Source: Trifolium pratense | Taxonomy: Eukaryota; Streptophyta; Magnoliopsida; Fabales; Fabaceae | Direction of reading: 5' to 3' | Assembly: GCF_020283565.1 (NCBI RefSeq) | Contig: NC_060060.1 | Location: 31,806,001 to 31,870,000, forward strand | DNA length: 64,000 bases | The notes under the pieces: model-generated | Told to the model about the DNA's origin: nothing | What the model saw: the letters and a program-made list of their open reading frames with translations, nothing else | The model's database searches: none | Translations under genes and position numbers: made by a program | Part shown: in pieces, positions 12,475-24,500 of the stretch | How the letters are laid out: each line of letters begins with the position of its first letter | Numbering within the stretch: the stretch's first letter is position 1

Positions 12475-12717
12475 CACAGTTACAAACGCCACCTTCAACC
12501 ACCGTTTCAGGTTCGTTCATTCCGAAAGGGTAATCAAATTCTATATAATAATAATCATTCACTATCAGTAGAGCAAGCTATCACAGTCAAAATTTTAGTA
12601 AAATCAATTGAAAACCAAGTTTTTAGGGTTTTTAAGCATAAGTTTAGATTTTTCCATTTTCTTATTCATTTATCGCTAATTATGTAGTAGTTGTTTCTAC
12701 AATTTTTAATAGTTGTG

Positions 12718-14406
12718 ATGGGGACCAAAGCAAAGAAAGCTACTGTCAAGAAGAGTTTGAAAAAGGCTAATGCTATTAAACCATCTGAAGCTGCTGATTT
12801 TTTGGTATGATAACACTTTTTATCACAATTTTTGATTTTTTGTATATTTGTTCTATAGTGTGTGTATTTGATAGTTGTTTAGTTGCTTGCTTATTATTGT
12901 GATTCTGATTTTTTGTAGCCGTTGGAAGGCGGTCCTGCTCACAAACTTCCGAATCTTAAACCATTGGAAAATGCTTCCCCTGTTTTGTATATTGGTAGGA
13001 TTCCACATGGATTCTATGAGAAGGAGATGGAAGGTAGTTGATTACAGTTTATGGTTATTGTTTTTATTCAATTTCTAGATTGTTGTTTGATTTAGCTTGA
13101 AGGGATCTATGCTTATGAATTGATTTTTGCAGCTTATTTCGCACAATTTGGTACCATTAAGAGATTGAGAATTGCCAGAAATAAAAAGGTGAAGTTCATA
13201 AACATCTTTTCATTGTGCCTGTATTTGCTTATACTTGTACTGTATCATGTGATCAATTTAATTGTTTGTGGCTTGCTTTGTTTACTGTATCTAATTATTA
13301 TTTAATATATTGCTCCTTGTCGATTGATATTGATCATGTCTTTTTTCTGTTTAACAGACTGGAAAGTCAAGACATTTTGGGTACATTGAATTTGAATCTC
13401 CTGAGGTAAAACTTGTTTCATCTTTCTGATTATTGTGTTGTAATTTTAATTTTTGGCTTATTATATTTATTGTAAAGTTTTGTTTGTGCTAATATTACTT
13501 TGTTTTGCAGGTAGCAAAAATTGTGGCCGATACTATGCACAATTATTTGCTTTTCGAACACCTTCTTCAGGTTTCCGTGGTACCTTTAGAACATGTTCAT
13601 CCCAGATTGTAAGTTACTAATTAGTAGTTCATTAAATCTTTATTGATACATATATTTGTTAAGGCTTCATCACAAGTTTCTTAATGGTTAGACTGTTATA
13701 TTCTCTTTTCTATTTCTAGTTGTTTATTATGAGAAAATAAGAAATTCTATGGGAGGATACACAATCTTTGGGTGGGGGGATATTGGGGGAAGGGGGTTGG
13801 TTAGAGTCATAGGAAAGGAAAGGATATCTGCAGACAAGCTTAGCTATCATTCTAGATATTAGATAAACATGATGCTTATTTTGATCTCTTTCCCGAGGTT
13901 AAATAATTTGTTTCTTTCCTGAATATCATCAAGAAGAATAAATGAAAAGTGAGGTTTTTCTTTGTAGATGGAAAGGATTCAATTACCGCTACAAACCCGT
14001 GGACTCTCTCCAAATTGAACGAGAGCGACATGACAAGGTATCTAGTGTGATGCGAAAGTATATATGTATTTTTAAAGAAGTGAAAGTATATCTTTTGTAT
14101 CCTGTTAGTCTGATGCTTTGTATAAAAAGAAAGTGTATTCATTGTTGTTGTCATTACAGGAAAGAACATTGGCAGAACACAGAAAGTTGATCGACAGGGT
14201 TATGAAACGTGACCAAAAACGACGTAAAAGGATAGAGGCTGCTGGCATTGAATATGAATGTCCCAAGATTGTGAGCTTTTTGCCTTTCTTTTACTGATTA
14301 GTTGTTTTGATAGTCCATGTCGTAAATTTTTCTCATGTTATGTCTAATTGTTGTTTAGGTCGGTAACCTCCAGTCTGCTCCAAAGAAGATAAAGTTCGAA
14401 GACTGA
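12718..14406 (+). CDS. Nucleolar RRM protein, NIFK/Nop15 type (MKI67 FHA-interacting phosphoprotein-like)
   Basis: Eight exons give 210 aa: 12718-12804, 12919-13033, 13133-13188, 13358-13405, 13511-13608, 13968-14037, 14160-14270, 14359-14406. A lysine-rich N-terminus (about 30 aa) precedes one RRM at about residues 51-130, with RNP2 (LYIGRI) near 52-57 and RNP1 (RHFGYIEF) at 91-98. The segment after it is basic and helical ([21 protein letters not shown]), ending KKIKFED. The architecture matches NIFK and yeast Nop15, which act in 60S subunit and ITS2 processing in the nucleolus. The start is the first ATG after the promoter motifs and keeps the basic N-terminus. The small size is normal for the plant form. 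Confidence 0.88.
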
Positions 14407-15965
14407 GTAGGTAACATGTTCACATTTGTGTAACCTCCAGCCTGCTCCAAAATAGATGATTTTCAGAATATCCTGAATTTATTTTGTGTTCACATTTAAC
14501 TGATTTAGTTTTGTTACCTTTTTTCCCCAGATGAAGATTGATGCTGGTCTATCATGTTATGAGGGATGACAAGTGTTCTTAGGATTTTAAAAATTACTAA
14601 TGTAATATCCTCTTTGGAGGGGCAAGAGCTTCCAATTTTGAGACTTTATAAACATTATGAAAAATATTTGTAGAAGTGTTATCCATTAGTGTTTGTTGCA
14701 GTTAAACACCTTCGTTATGGCGAGTTGATAAATATTGAATTCTCTTTATATTTGCCTAAATTGTAGGTCGTTAGCAATGACATGTTTACTGGAATTGATA
14801 GTTATCCTAATACAAATCTAGAACTCACTTATTCTACTAATTATTCAAGTAATCTAGAAAGTTATATACAAGTGTACATCATCACTTGATTACTAATAGT
14901 TATTATACAACTTAGTGTATGTTTGGTTGAGCGTGTATAATCTCCAAACTCATGTTTCTTTCTCCAGACCGTGAGTTTTTACTTTTCATATGATGTTTGG
15001 CCAAACCTAAACGTGAGTCTATATATCGTACGTCAAGTGCCAAACGTGCGTTTGACTGAAGCCACAAATCCAAGCTTCTGCGTTAGATCAAACGCGAGTA
15101 CAATCTTCAACTTTCCAGTGACATGTTTACTTACCAAAACACCCATAACTTCTTCAATTTCTCAGATTTGTAGATGAAACAAAGAGAAGAGGGAAAAAAC
15201 ATAATAAATTAAACTTAACAAATATTAGTGCAGCAGCAACACTTAGTATATAAGCTTACCAGATTTACACTGAGTGCAGCAGCGCTGCTTCTCAGTTGCA
15301 CGGCGGCTACAATTTTACAGCACTCTCTCTTTCTCTAGGTTAGAGAAGATGGAATTGGGCTCTAAAAGCCCGATAATTTTCTTTCTTTACACAAGCCCAT
15401 TAATTAACTTAAATGACAAATTTAAAGAAAAGAACATTTTGATAGTTTTTTATTTTAAATTTTTGTTGTTTTTTTAACTGTTTCTTTTAGAAAAAAAAAA
15501 GTTTGGAGATCTAATACTTTATTTGTTATTTTTATTTAGATCCCTAATATTTAATTATTATGCTAATTTAATTTAAGGGTATGATTTTATTTAAATATTA
15601 TATCTAACTAAGTAATTTTGTTTTATGAAAAACACATTAAAATCCAAGTTGGTAATTATGTATCCAAAAGCAATTTTGGTTCAAATTAAAACTGCTCATT
15701 ATAACAATTCACATCGTGATAATAAATTTAGGATTTTTCAACTGCACAAATATAGACACAGACACTGACACGTCAACATATATAATAATTTTAAAAAATG
15801 ATATAATTAAATTCAGTGTAATTAGAAGTGTTGGCGTCGTGTCGGTGTACCAGCCGGCAGCCCAAGCCTAATCTAAGTAGTATTCGTAATTCATATTCAA
15901 TCAAGCTCTCACTATACTTTTCAAAATACCATCGAAGACGTTTTCTAAATACTACAAAAATTTAT

Positions 15966-16870
15966 TAGAGCTCGTTTGGCCTAACTTTTTTTAGCTTTTT
16001 ATTCTCTTTAAAATGAGAAGTTGGGCCAAACACTTTTTTAATAAAGCTCGTAATTATAAAAAGCAATTTTTTTTTTCAATGTGGAAAATTGAATAAAATA
16101 AGCTAGCTTGAAACCTACTTTTAAGAAAATATTCAGAGTTTTTTTTTGTATAATAATTTATGAAATTTTATACATACTTTAATACTTATCTTTTATTTTT
16201 AAAATATTTATTTATACGCTTGATTGTCAAAAAAAAAACTAAGTTTTTAAAAATATATTTTACCAAATAACTTATAGCTTAAAAATACTCCCTCCGTCCC
16301 GATTTATAAGGGAAAAAAGACCATTTTTTTTGTCCCAAATTATAAGGAAAAATACTCAAATTTGACCAATTTAATTTTATAGTTCCAAAAATACCCCTTG
16401 TTATATTTTCCAAAACAATTAATTATTAGGATTGCAGTGCTACTGGTAATACAGTACCGATGTTGGAGTTTAATTTTGTGTGGGTCACGTTTTGCAATTC
16501 TCAAATGGAATGAATATGATATAATGGAGTTGCAGAGTTACTTTTAAATGGAGTACCGAGATGCACTTAGAAATTAGGGGTACTTAGAAATTAGGAGTAG
16601 GATATTAAATGATTTTGCTTTTTTATTGAATAAGTTAATAGGGGTACTTTTGGAAACAAAATTATGTTTTTGATAGATTTTAGAATATTAAATGCATTTC
16701 TTAATAAGTGTGTTTTTTTTTTCTCTTATAAATCGGGACGGAGGGAGTAGCTTTGAAGCTAAAAAAACAACCACCAAAACAACTTTAGCTTTTTTCTATA
16801 AAACTATTATTTTTACTTTTATCTTTCTGATAGCTTATAAGACCTAAAAAGTCAAGCCAAAGGGCCCTAG
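15966..16870. mobile_element. Non-autonomous DNA transposon hosting a nested MITE
   Basis: The left edge (GAGCTCGTTTGGCCTAAC) and the complement of the right edge (GGGCCCTTTGGCTTGAC) form imperfect inverted repeats. Removing the Stowaway-like element at 16288-16747 leaves an element of about 445 bp. No clean target duplication was found. Confidence 0.45.
16288..16747. mobile_element. Stowaway-like MITE (CTCCCTCCGTCCC ends)
   Basis: Perfect 13-bp terminal inverted repeats CTCCCTCCGTCCC / GGGACGGAGGGAG, each bordered by TA, the Tc1/mariner-type target. Length 460 bp, no coding capacity. It belongs to the same family as 49671-49971. Confidence 0.85.
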
Positions 16871-17218
16871 AATAAGAGCTCGATACACAAATCATGCAAA
16901 AAAAGACTCAAGAAAGAGATACGTACACGAACAAGGCAAAAAAAAAAAAAAAGGCCAAAAGTCAGAGAAATAAATTCTCGGCACAAAAGAAAAGAGTGGT
17001 AAGTTTTGGTGGGATAGATGCATAAATATAAATTAGTAAAGATTATAGAAGTAAATTAGGAAAGTATATATATAGAAAGATTTTTCAATTTGCACAAATA
17101 AAATCACACGAGATTTTAATTGAGTGGAAGATTTTTAACCTATTGCGTCAATTAAATCTGATGGTTATTAATAATAGTTCTCGTTTCTCACAATAGTTAT
17201 CAGTTCTCACCGAATACA

Positions 17219-17293
<75 letters not shown>
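17219..17293. repeat. Compound microsatellite (CT)n(AT)n
   Basis: About ten CT units run into about 27 AT units without interruption. Likely length-polymorphic. Confidence 0.9.
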
Positions 17294-17294
<1 letters not shown>

Positions 17295-18162
17295 CAAGTT
17301 ATAAGATAAATTTAAAGCTAATATTGTGAATCGCATTTTATAGACCATTTTTTTAAGTCAGATTTTTTGGGCTTTATTTTATATGTATTGTAATTTTGGT
17401 CTTAATCTATGCACTTTGCCATAAAATTTACGACTTTTTACATCAAAAAAGATGAGTTCTAATTTCAAAGTAGTTGTCAAATAATTTTGTACTTATGGGA
17501 TCATATCAGAAGTTCTAAGATCTACTTCTAACTTCTACAAAAACTTTGGGATCTGACTCAAAAACTAATGATCTGAAGTAATATTTCTTAGGAGGAAGTA
17601 TTTTCCATCCAGAGTCATTTTAGAAGTGCACATCCAAAAAAATCGTTATTTTTTTTGTGTATTTATGGACCAAAATTCGATTATTTTTCCTCATTCAAAA
17701 ACTACATTATCGAAACCATACTTGATTTTAAGAAAATGTTGGAAACAGACAACAAATGAAATATCACGCACAAAACTAGTGAAAATATCACGTATAACTT
17801 TTTTAAAACATTCAGATTCTCGACATAAACCTCAAGGACACAACTTTCACCCCTCCAAACTAGTGAAAACAAAGACAACATCAAAATTTCATGATAGAGG
17901 AAAAAATGAATATTACCAAAAACAAAATAATAACACAAATAAATAAAATCATGAAGAAAAACCAGCGACTCCAAAATAAATATTGAGAAGACACCGAAAG
18001 GAACAGCAGCAACCTGCAAAAATAAAAGTAATAACCTTCATGTTAAGTTGTTTGATTGAACAGAAACTGTAGTTGAATAAAAAGCAACAATCGCTACTTA
18101 AAGGCGAGGGTTTAGAAATTGCTACAACAGTCAAGATCATAAGGACAGAGATATGTGTAGAA

Positions 18163-18321
18163 ATTGGATTCTCTCCACCATTTCTCTACATCTCTCTCCC
18201 AACTTTATCTCCCTCTTAACCTCACTTTTTCTTAATAATTTTATTATTTTTTAATGAAGAGAGTGAGGTTAAGAGAGTTGGGAGAGACGTGTAGAGAAAT
18301 AGTGAAGGAGAGGATCCAAAT
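18163..18321. mobile_element. Foldback MITE near the importin-4 3' end
   Basis: Two arms of about 65 bp (starting TTGGATTCTCTCC; the right-hand complement starts TTGGATCCTCTCC) are separated by a short AT-rich loop around 18235-18255. The whole element would fold into one long hairpin. Target duplication not resolved. Confidence 0.6.
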
Positions 18322-18524
18322 CCATGTGTATGGTGTTCTGTAGACGTTAAACAGTCAAACAATTTTAAATATTTCTCAAAGGCAGCATACCTGATAAAGG
18401 CGGTGATCATCTGCCATCCCAAACAGCTCCACTTAAAACTATAACATGTCATTTCTTCACAAAACACTTGATACGCAAAACAAAGAATTGGATAATATTT
18501 TCAATTTGCTCATTGCTTGCACGG

Positions 18525-21500
18525 TCAACTCAGTGTGGAAAATGCTGACAATGCATTTGCGTGTGCTGGTGAGAGGTTGCTCAGAATGGGTTGCATTTGT
18601 TGTCCATATAGTGAAATTAGATGACAAAAAGCTCTGCCTACTAGAGCTTTGACTTCAGAAGTTTCGATAGGTGATGCCGCCACTTGAGCAAAAATATTGA
18701 CTAATTCAGGGATGAGGGGAAGGATCTGGGCGTTTAAAAATGGACAAACATAATTAGGTAGGGACAATATTACTGCCGGAGGAACAAGAAAAGAAGCAAA
18801 GAATCTCAACATTTCTATAAAGAAGCAATTACATGTGGATTGGATGAGAATACAAGAGCAGAGACACAACTATAGACAGCCAAAGACTCCTCGCGGTCTT
18901 CTTTCAATGGAAGAACTCTCAGGAAAACAGGCAGAACCTGTAAAACAAAAGACAACAAAACATTTACCTTATCAAGTATAAAAAAACAAAATTAAACATA
19001 GCAAAATTAGAAGTGAAATATGCTATATTGCTACAGTGTTCCTAAATTCATATTTAATTAAGTGAGAACTGAGAAGTGAAAAGAAGGAAAAAAAATAAAG
19101 CAGGAAATTACCTGATTTAAAGGAATAGACTCAGGGTGTACCATAATCATCCTTGCCACAGCACCGGATGCATTATCCCTAACTGCATCATCAGGCTCAG
19201 ACTCACCAAACAAGGGGTGAAGCCCACGTAATATATTGTCATAGTATCTAGTATTGGATTAAAGAAAATGCAATGTATACAGAGGTACATGATTCAATCA
19301 TAAATTACATACAAGTTACAACTAATGGTGATTGACATAAATAATGATATAAACATACCCCATAAGCAGACCAAAAATAACAGAAAGATTAGTGTACACC
19401 AATCAAATGGGTAGCAGAAAAAGGATACTTCAAAGCTGAATCGCCCCCATTTTTACACAACTCTCCAACACAAAATGCGGCGTTCCTTCTATTTGTTGCC
19501 TCAGATGAGGCTAATTCTTTAAGCACCAAAGGCATCACTCTCTGAAACATATAATATCACATTTTACAAAACAATTACAATTCTCAAAATGCTCATACAG
19601 ATAAATAAAATTAGAAATTAAAAAAAAAAAGCAACAGAATTACATCCACATAAACTGCAATAGGAAAACCCATATTCTGAGCAACTTCGGCAAGGCAGGC
19701 AACAACCATGGTCCGATCTTGAGGGGTACGAAATGCTTTCTGAATTTCAAAATGAAGACATTAGTTTTTGATTTAATTCTAGGTTCTAACTGTAAAACTT
19801 ATTGGTTGCCAACTCACTGCAAATTTCATCAAAGGATCAAATAGCTGTGCAAAAATGGAATCAAATTGAGCACCCATGGCCTTTGCAAATGCAGGGAGAA
19901 GATCAGAAACTGCATCCATAAGCACTTCATCATGTGCACTGTCCTCATCATCAATTTCACTGTCTGACTCTACCTCCTGACAAGCAGATTTCTCCTGGAG
20001 CAACAATAAAGTTGCGTGAACAAGCTTCGGCAAGTCTGGTATCACAAATCTCACATTAGCAACAACTCAGCAAAACAACATTAAGTGATAGGTCAAATAA
20101 TTATGTGCTTACATGGCTCAAGAGTTGCATAACCATAATCTCTAATGATGTCGGCCACGTTAGTGCAAGCTTGAGCAACCACTTCCTTGTCATCATCTTC
20201 AACCATAGTTTTGATGAAAATATCCATCACAGTATCTGTAAAATCAATCAGACTCGGTAGATAAATTAACAGCACATCATCCAATAACATTAAAAACAAA
20301 TTCCAGACTCCAGGTAATGTTCTCACCAAGAACTTCTTTTGCTTTGGCAGCCCCTTCCTGAAAAGCGTGGTGCAAATTTTGATGTTAGTAAGATTGATGT
20401 CAGTAAGAAAAAGAATTAAAACCAAAGAGCAAACATTTAAATTCAGAGAGAAGACACATTTTATTGTATACTTTTATGTAGTAACCCTCTCCACATAACA
20501 ATCATCAAAAGAAAAACAATGGTCAACTAATCAAAATGACAACTCTCATTGCAAATGTGTTAGAGAGAGGTGTGTTTATGAGAAATGTATCGCACTTAGT
20601 AGTGCATTTAGCTGGTAGAGTAGTCTAGTTGCTTTCAGCAGCTTCTACACTTGCTAGTCAGTAGTTCACTTGCTAGTCAGTAATTCGGGTAATTATTTAC
20701 ATTCTATATTAAAGTCATCAATTTCAGATCAAGTTTACAACAAGAAACTCTCAGGTTCTGTCTAAAATTTTCTCTCACTTCCTATCATTTTCATTGACTT
20801 TCTCACCTGTATTTGTAATATACTGTTGTAAGTGTATACGAAAAAAAAATATAGGACCAGGAAACAAAATGGTAATTAAACAAAAATTCATTTTCGAAAA
20901 AGGAAAAGGTGAATGATAAAAGAAGGAGGGGGGGATTGTTTTACATTTTGGCTTTGGAAGATTGCATGGGCTGCAGTTAATGCATCTGCAATTAAAATCA
21001 AGCACACGTCAGCATTTAATGATTATATTATATACATAGTCAATAAAATAAAACTGATATGAGAACACATATAAGATAGAAAAATGTGCATATATCAATC
21101 TACATAAGTAAACTTGTAAAATACCATGTAGAATGGGCAGTTTACTTCCACTACTACCACTACTAAATTATCCGCTTCTTTCTTTTCCTCGTTGATTTTG
21201 TATTAATATATGATATGACATGGTTCTAGTGCAAGTTTTAATGTATTGGAATGGGATTCTAGGGTCTGCTTTATTAAGAACAATTTTAAAGATGATAAAA
21301 TGCATTTTTTGCTGATACAACCAGAAACAATTTCTTACGAAAACTACAAAGTTCCTTCCATGCATTAAACGCATGAAACAAACTGCAGGAAAAAGAGTAG
21401 TTTCCACCTACGTTTTAGAGCAATGATTGCCTGAAGTCTGACATCTCCGTGAAAATAGCCAGAGTGTTTAACTAAGATTCTTAGTGTCTCCTCCAAATAG

Positions 21501-24500
21501 CTTATCATGGTTTAAGAAACCAAATATACCTTTTAATGTTGATTATCTGTCATGAAATGAATGAAACGAAAAGTAATTCAAGCAAAGGATACGGAGCATA
21601 AGAGATGGTTGTATGCTGTGCAAATATGCCAAGGGCTTGGGTTGCCGCTGCCTTTTCATCCAACACTCCAGTTCTAATACTTATATTACGAACCCTTGGC
21701 TCGTCATGAGCTTCATCATCTGATGAAACCCCTTCAAATCCATTGGCAATTTCATCATCACACTCATCAATGTCAATCGCAGAACCATCGTCAAGATTGC
21801 AGGAAGAAAATGCAAGTGGCACAACATGAGGAAGATACTGTTTAACAATACAAAATTTCACTGGTAAGAGTAAGCATGATATAGGAATTACATTAAGTCA
21901 ATATAAACAAACCTGTGCAAAATTGTCACCCAAAATCTCAGCAACATTGCCGAAGAATCCATGTGTGTACTCCCGAAGCTCACTATACTCCAAACCAAAC
22001 CCCTGAAAATAACAGAAGAAAATCAAATTATTCCAGGAAGAAGATCAAATGCAAAATCAGCAATAATGTAAAGGTAATTACAGAAATTGCAGCTTCTATA
22101 TAAGGAGGTAATATTGGTTCCATTCTCGTTTTCCCTACGGACATTGCAACCATTCCAACTAGTTCTGTTGCTCTTGCACGTGAACGGAGATCCTCGTCAT
22201 TGGTTAGCACCATGAAGTTTTTCATCAACTCTAAAACCCTTTCAGCATAAGGAATGAAAGCTTGCTCTGCAGCAGAAGCCATAGAACCAATGGCAGACTG
22301 CAAGGGTGTCAAGGAGGAAAGTATAGATTAAATATCAAAATAATTACTCAAAAGATGTTTCATCGTGATTATAGCAATCTTTACAGCATGCAGAATCCTC
22401 CCCATACCATGCACGTTTCTTTTAAAATGCGGGAACTATTTTGGAGAGCTGCTAACAGTCTTCCCATCAAAGGATCTAGAAAAGGAAGGATTTCTTCTTC
22501 CCCCATGTTCTCACAAAAAGCAGCCAAAGCATAGTATGACTTTTCCTGCACAGATTAAATGTAATGCTCATAAGTGCAGACATTTTTTTGGTAGTAGCAG
22601 ATAATCTATTATTCTACTGTATTGATAAACCATTCTCTTCTCCAATGTATACCTTTACTTCATCAGATGCATCCTCAAGAGCATTTAGAATGCAGGGAAG
22701 GACACTCTCATAATGGGAAACAATTTCGGGCTGTAAGTACTCAGCAAATTGACCCAAAGCAAAGGAAGCCGCTCCTCTGACCATTTGTTCTGGATCCCTG
22801 AGAGCTGCCAGGACAATATGGAGAATAGGCTCCAGCTTTGTTTTCATGAGTTCCAAACAACCTTCAGAAATGACACCCAGTGCAGTAACAGATGCTTCCC
22901 GAAACTTAGGGTTTGCATTTTGATAGCTGACAGAAGCAAATTCAAAAACAGGTGGGAAAACCTGCTTTGGGATGTTCAGAGCCATTGTATCAATAACTTC
23001 TGCAGCAGCTCGATCAGGTGCAAGATCATCATCATCGTTTTCATTGGTTGATTCAGCAAGCAAAGGGCATAAAACATGTAAGATAGGCATGACCAGCTTA
23101 TGCTTTTTCAAAGTACTGGACTTGTACTTTGCCAGCCATGAAATAATCTGAATGGCCTGTTAGATAAAGCCAGTAACATCAAGCTAGTGAGCAAAACAAA
23201 TATGAAAGCAGGGGTATGAAAAGTCATAGCAATATACTTTATGATCCTAACCAACCTGATGGCGTGTGTTAGGCTCTAAACTTTGAGTTGAGCAAACCTC
23301 AAGAGAGAACTGTACTATGGATTTGACGGAATCTCCAAGAAGAGGTGCAGGAGATTCAATCAACTCGTCAAAAATTTCAAAAGCAATTATGGCAACATCT
23401 TCTTCTCCTGAGGCAAGACACTGTCTTGATACATTTAAGATGCTTGGAATAAAGTCACGAAACTTAACCTGTATATTTATGATAAAATTCAAGTTAAACT
23501 TGAATTAAGTATACAATATGCAGCAGAAAAGCAAACATAATATAAGCAATACACTGATAAGTTGATTACAAGCATCTAACCAGTTTCATTGTAGCTTTAC
23601 ATGAATGTGATGTACATTAGAACATCAATGTTGAGTTACTAATACTACCAATGATGTATAACATCGTGAGAAAGAAAAAAATTTGCTGGGTGAAAATTCA
23701 TTTCAGACAACACATGTTCTTCACTAAAGCTCACACTAGTACCCAAAAAAGAAAGCAAAATATTGGGTAGCGAGTACAGCAGTTTGCACTAAGACCCTGG
23801 TATTGACACCAATAAAGAAACTTAAATGAGAAATGCTAATATCAAACTCTCAAACACACTCCATTCCTCACACACTCTCTAATTGGGCCACGTCATCCAC
23901 CTTTTATAATGTTTTTTATTTATTTTTTTTAATTGGCTTTTTTTTTGTTTGGTTGTCTTCTCTTCTCCATCCAACCACCCTTCTCCATTGTTAATAACTA
24001 AAATTACAATACTTCATCAATCTCTTAATCTACCTCCATCAAACCACACTGAGTTCACATTTGTTGTTCATCTTTCCATAATAAAACATCAGAACAACCT
24101 TAATCCAACATAAACCTTCTCTTCCACCGCATCCATTCAAAATCAGATTTGTCATGTGTACAATCACAACAACGCCCGACGTCGTATTACCGCTGTTGCA
24201 CTCTCCTTTTATTCTAATTAGGGAAACAAAACAATCAACCCACCGTGCACTGTGGCACCGCCTTACGCCATGTCATCAAGACCGACAAGTCGCCCATGTC
24301 TATACCTCTCACTGTCATCGTCGTTGTCGAATTCCCAGAGCATCATAACCGCCGCATCACCAAAGGGAAGCACTGTCATGCGGCGGCAGAGATACCAAGA
24401 TTGGTGCACCAGTAAAGAAAAATAGAGGTTGCAGGGTGATGGACTCATGGTGATAGATCGTGTTGGAGTGTTTGTTTTTTAGAAAGAAAAAAATAAAATA

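Larger units (their letters stand above)
14407..18162. other. Convergent intergenic region with MITEs and a microsatellite
   Basis: No coding exon recognised; short open frames lack homology I can recognise. It should include the NIFK-type 3' UTR at the left. Contents listed separately: a nested MITE pair at 15.97-16.87 kb and a (CT)n(AT)n microsatellite at 17.2 kb. Confidence 0.5.

Noticed and set aside
24154..24448. Open frames inside the MULE on both strands
   Set aside because: Confined to the transposon, overlapping on opposite strands, with no family features; kept only as a question about captured sequence.
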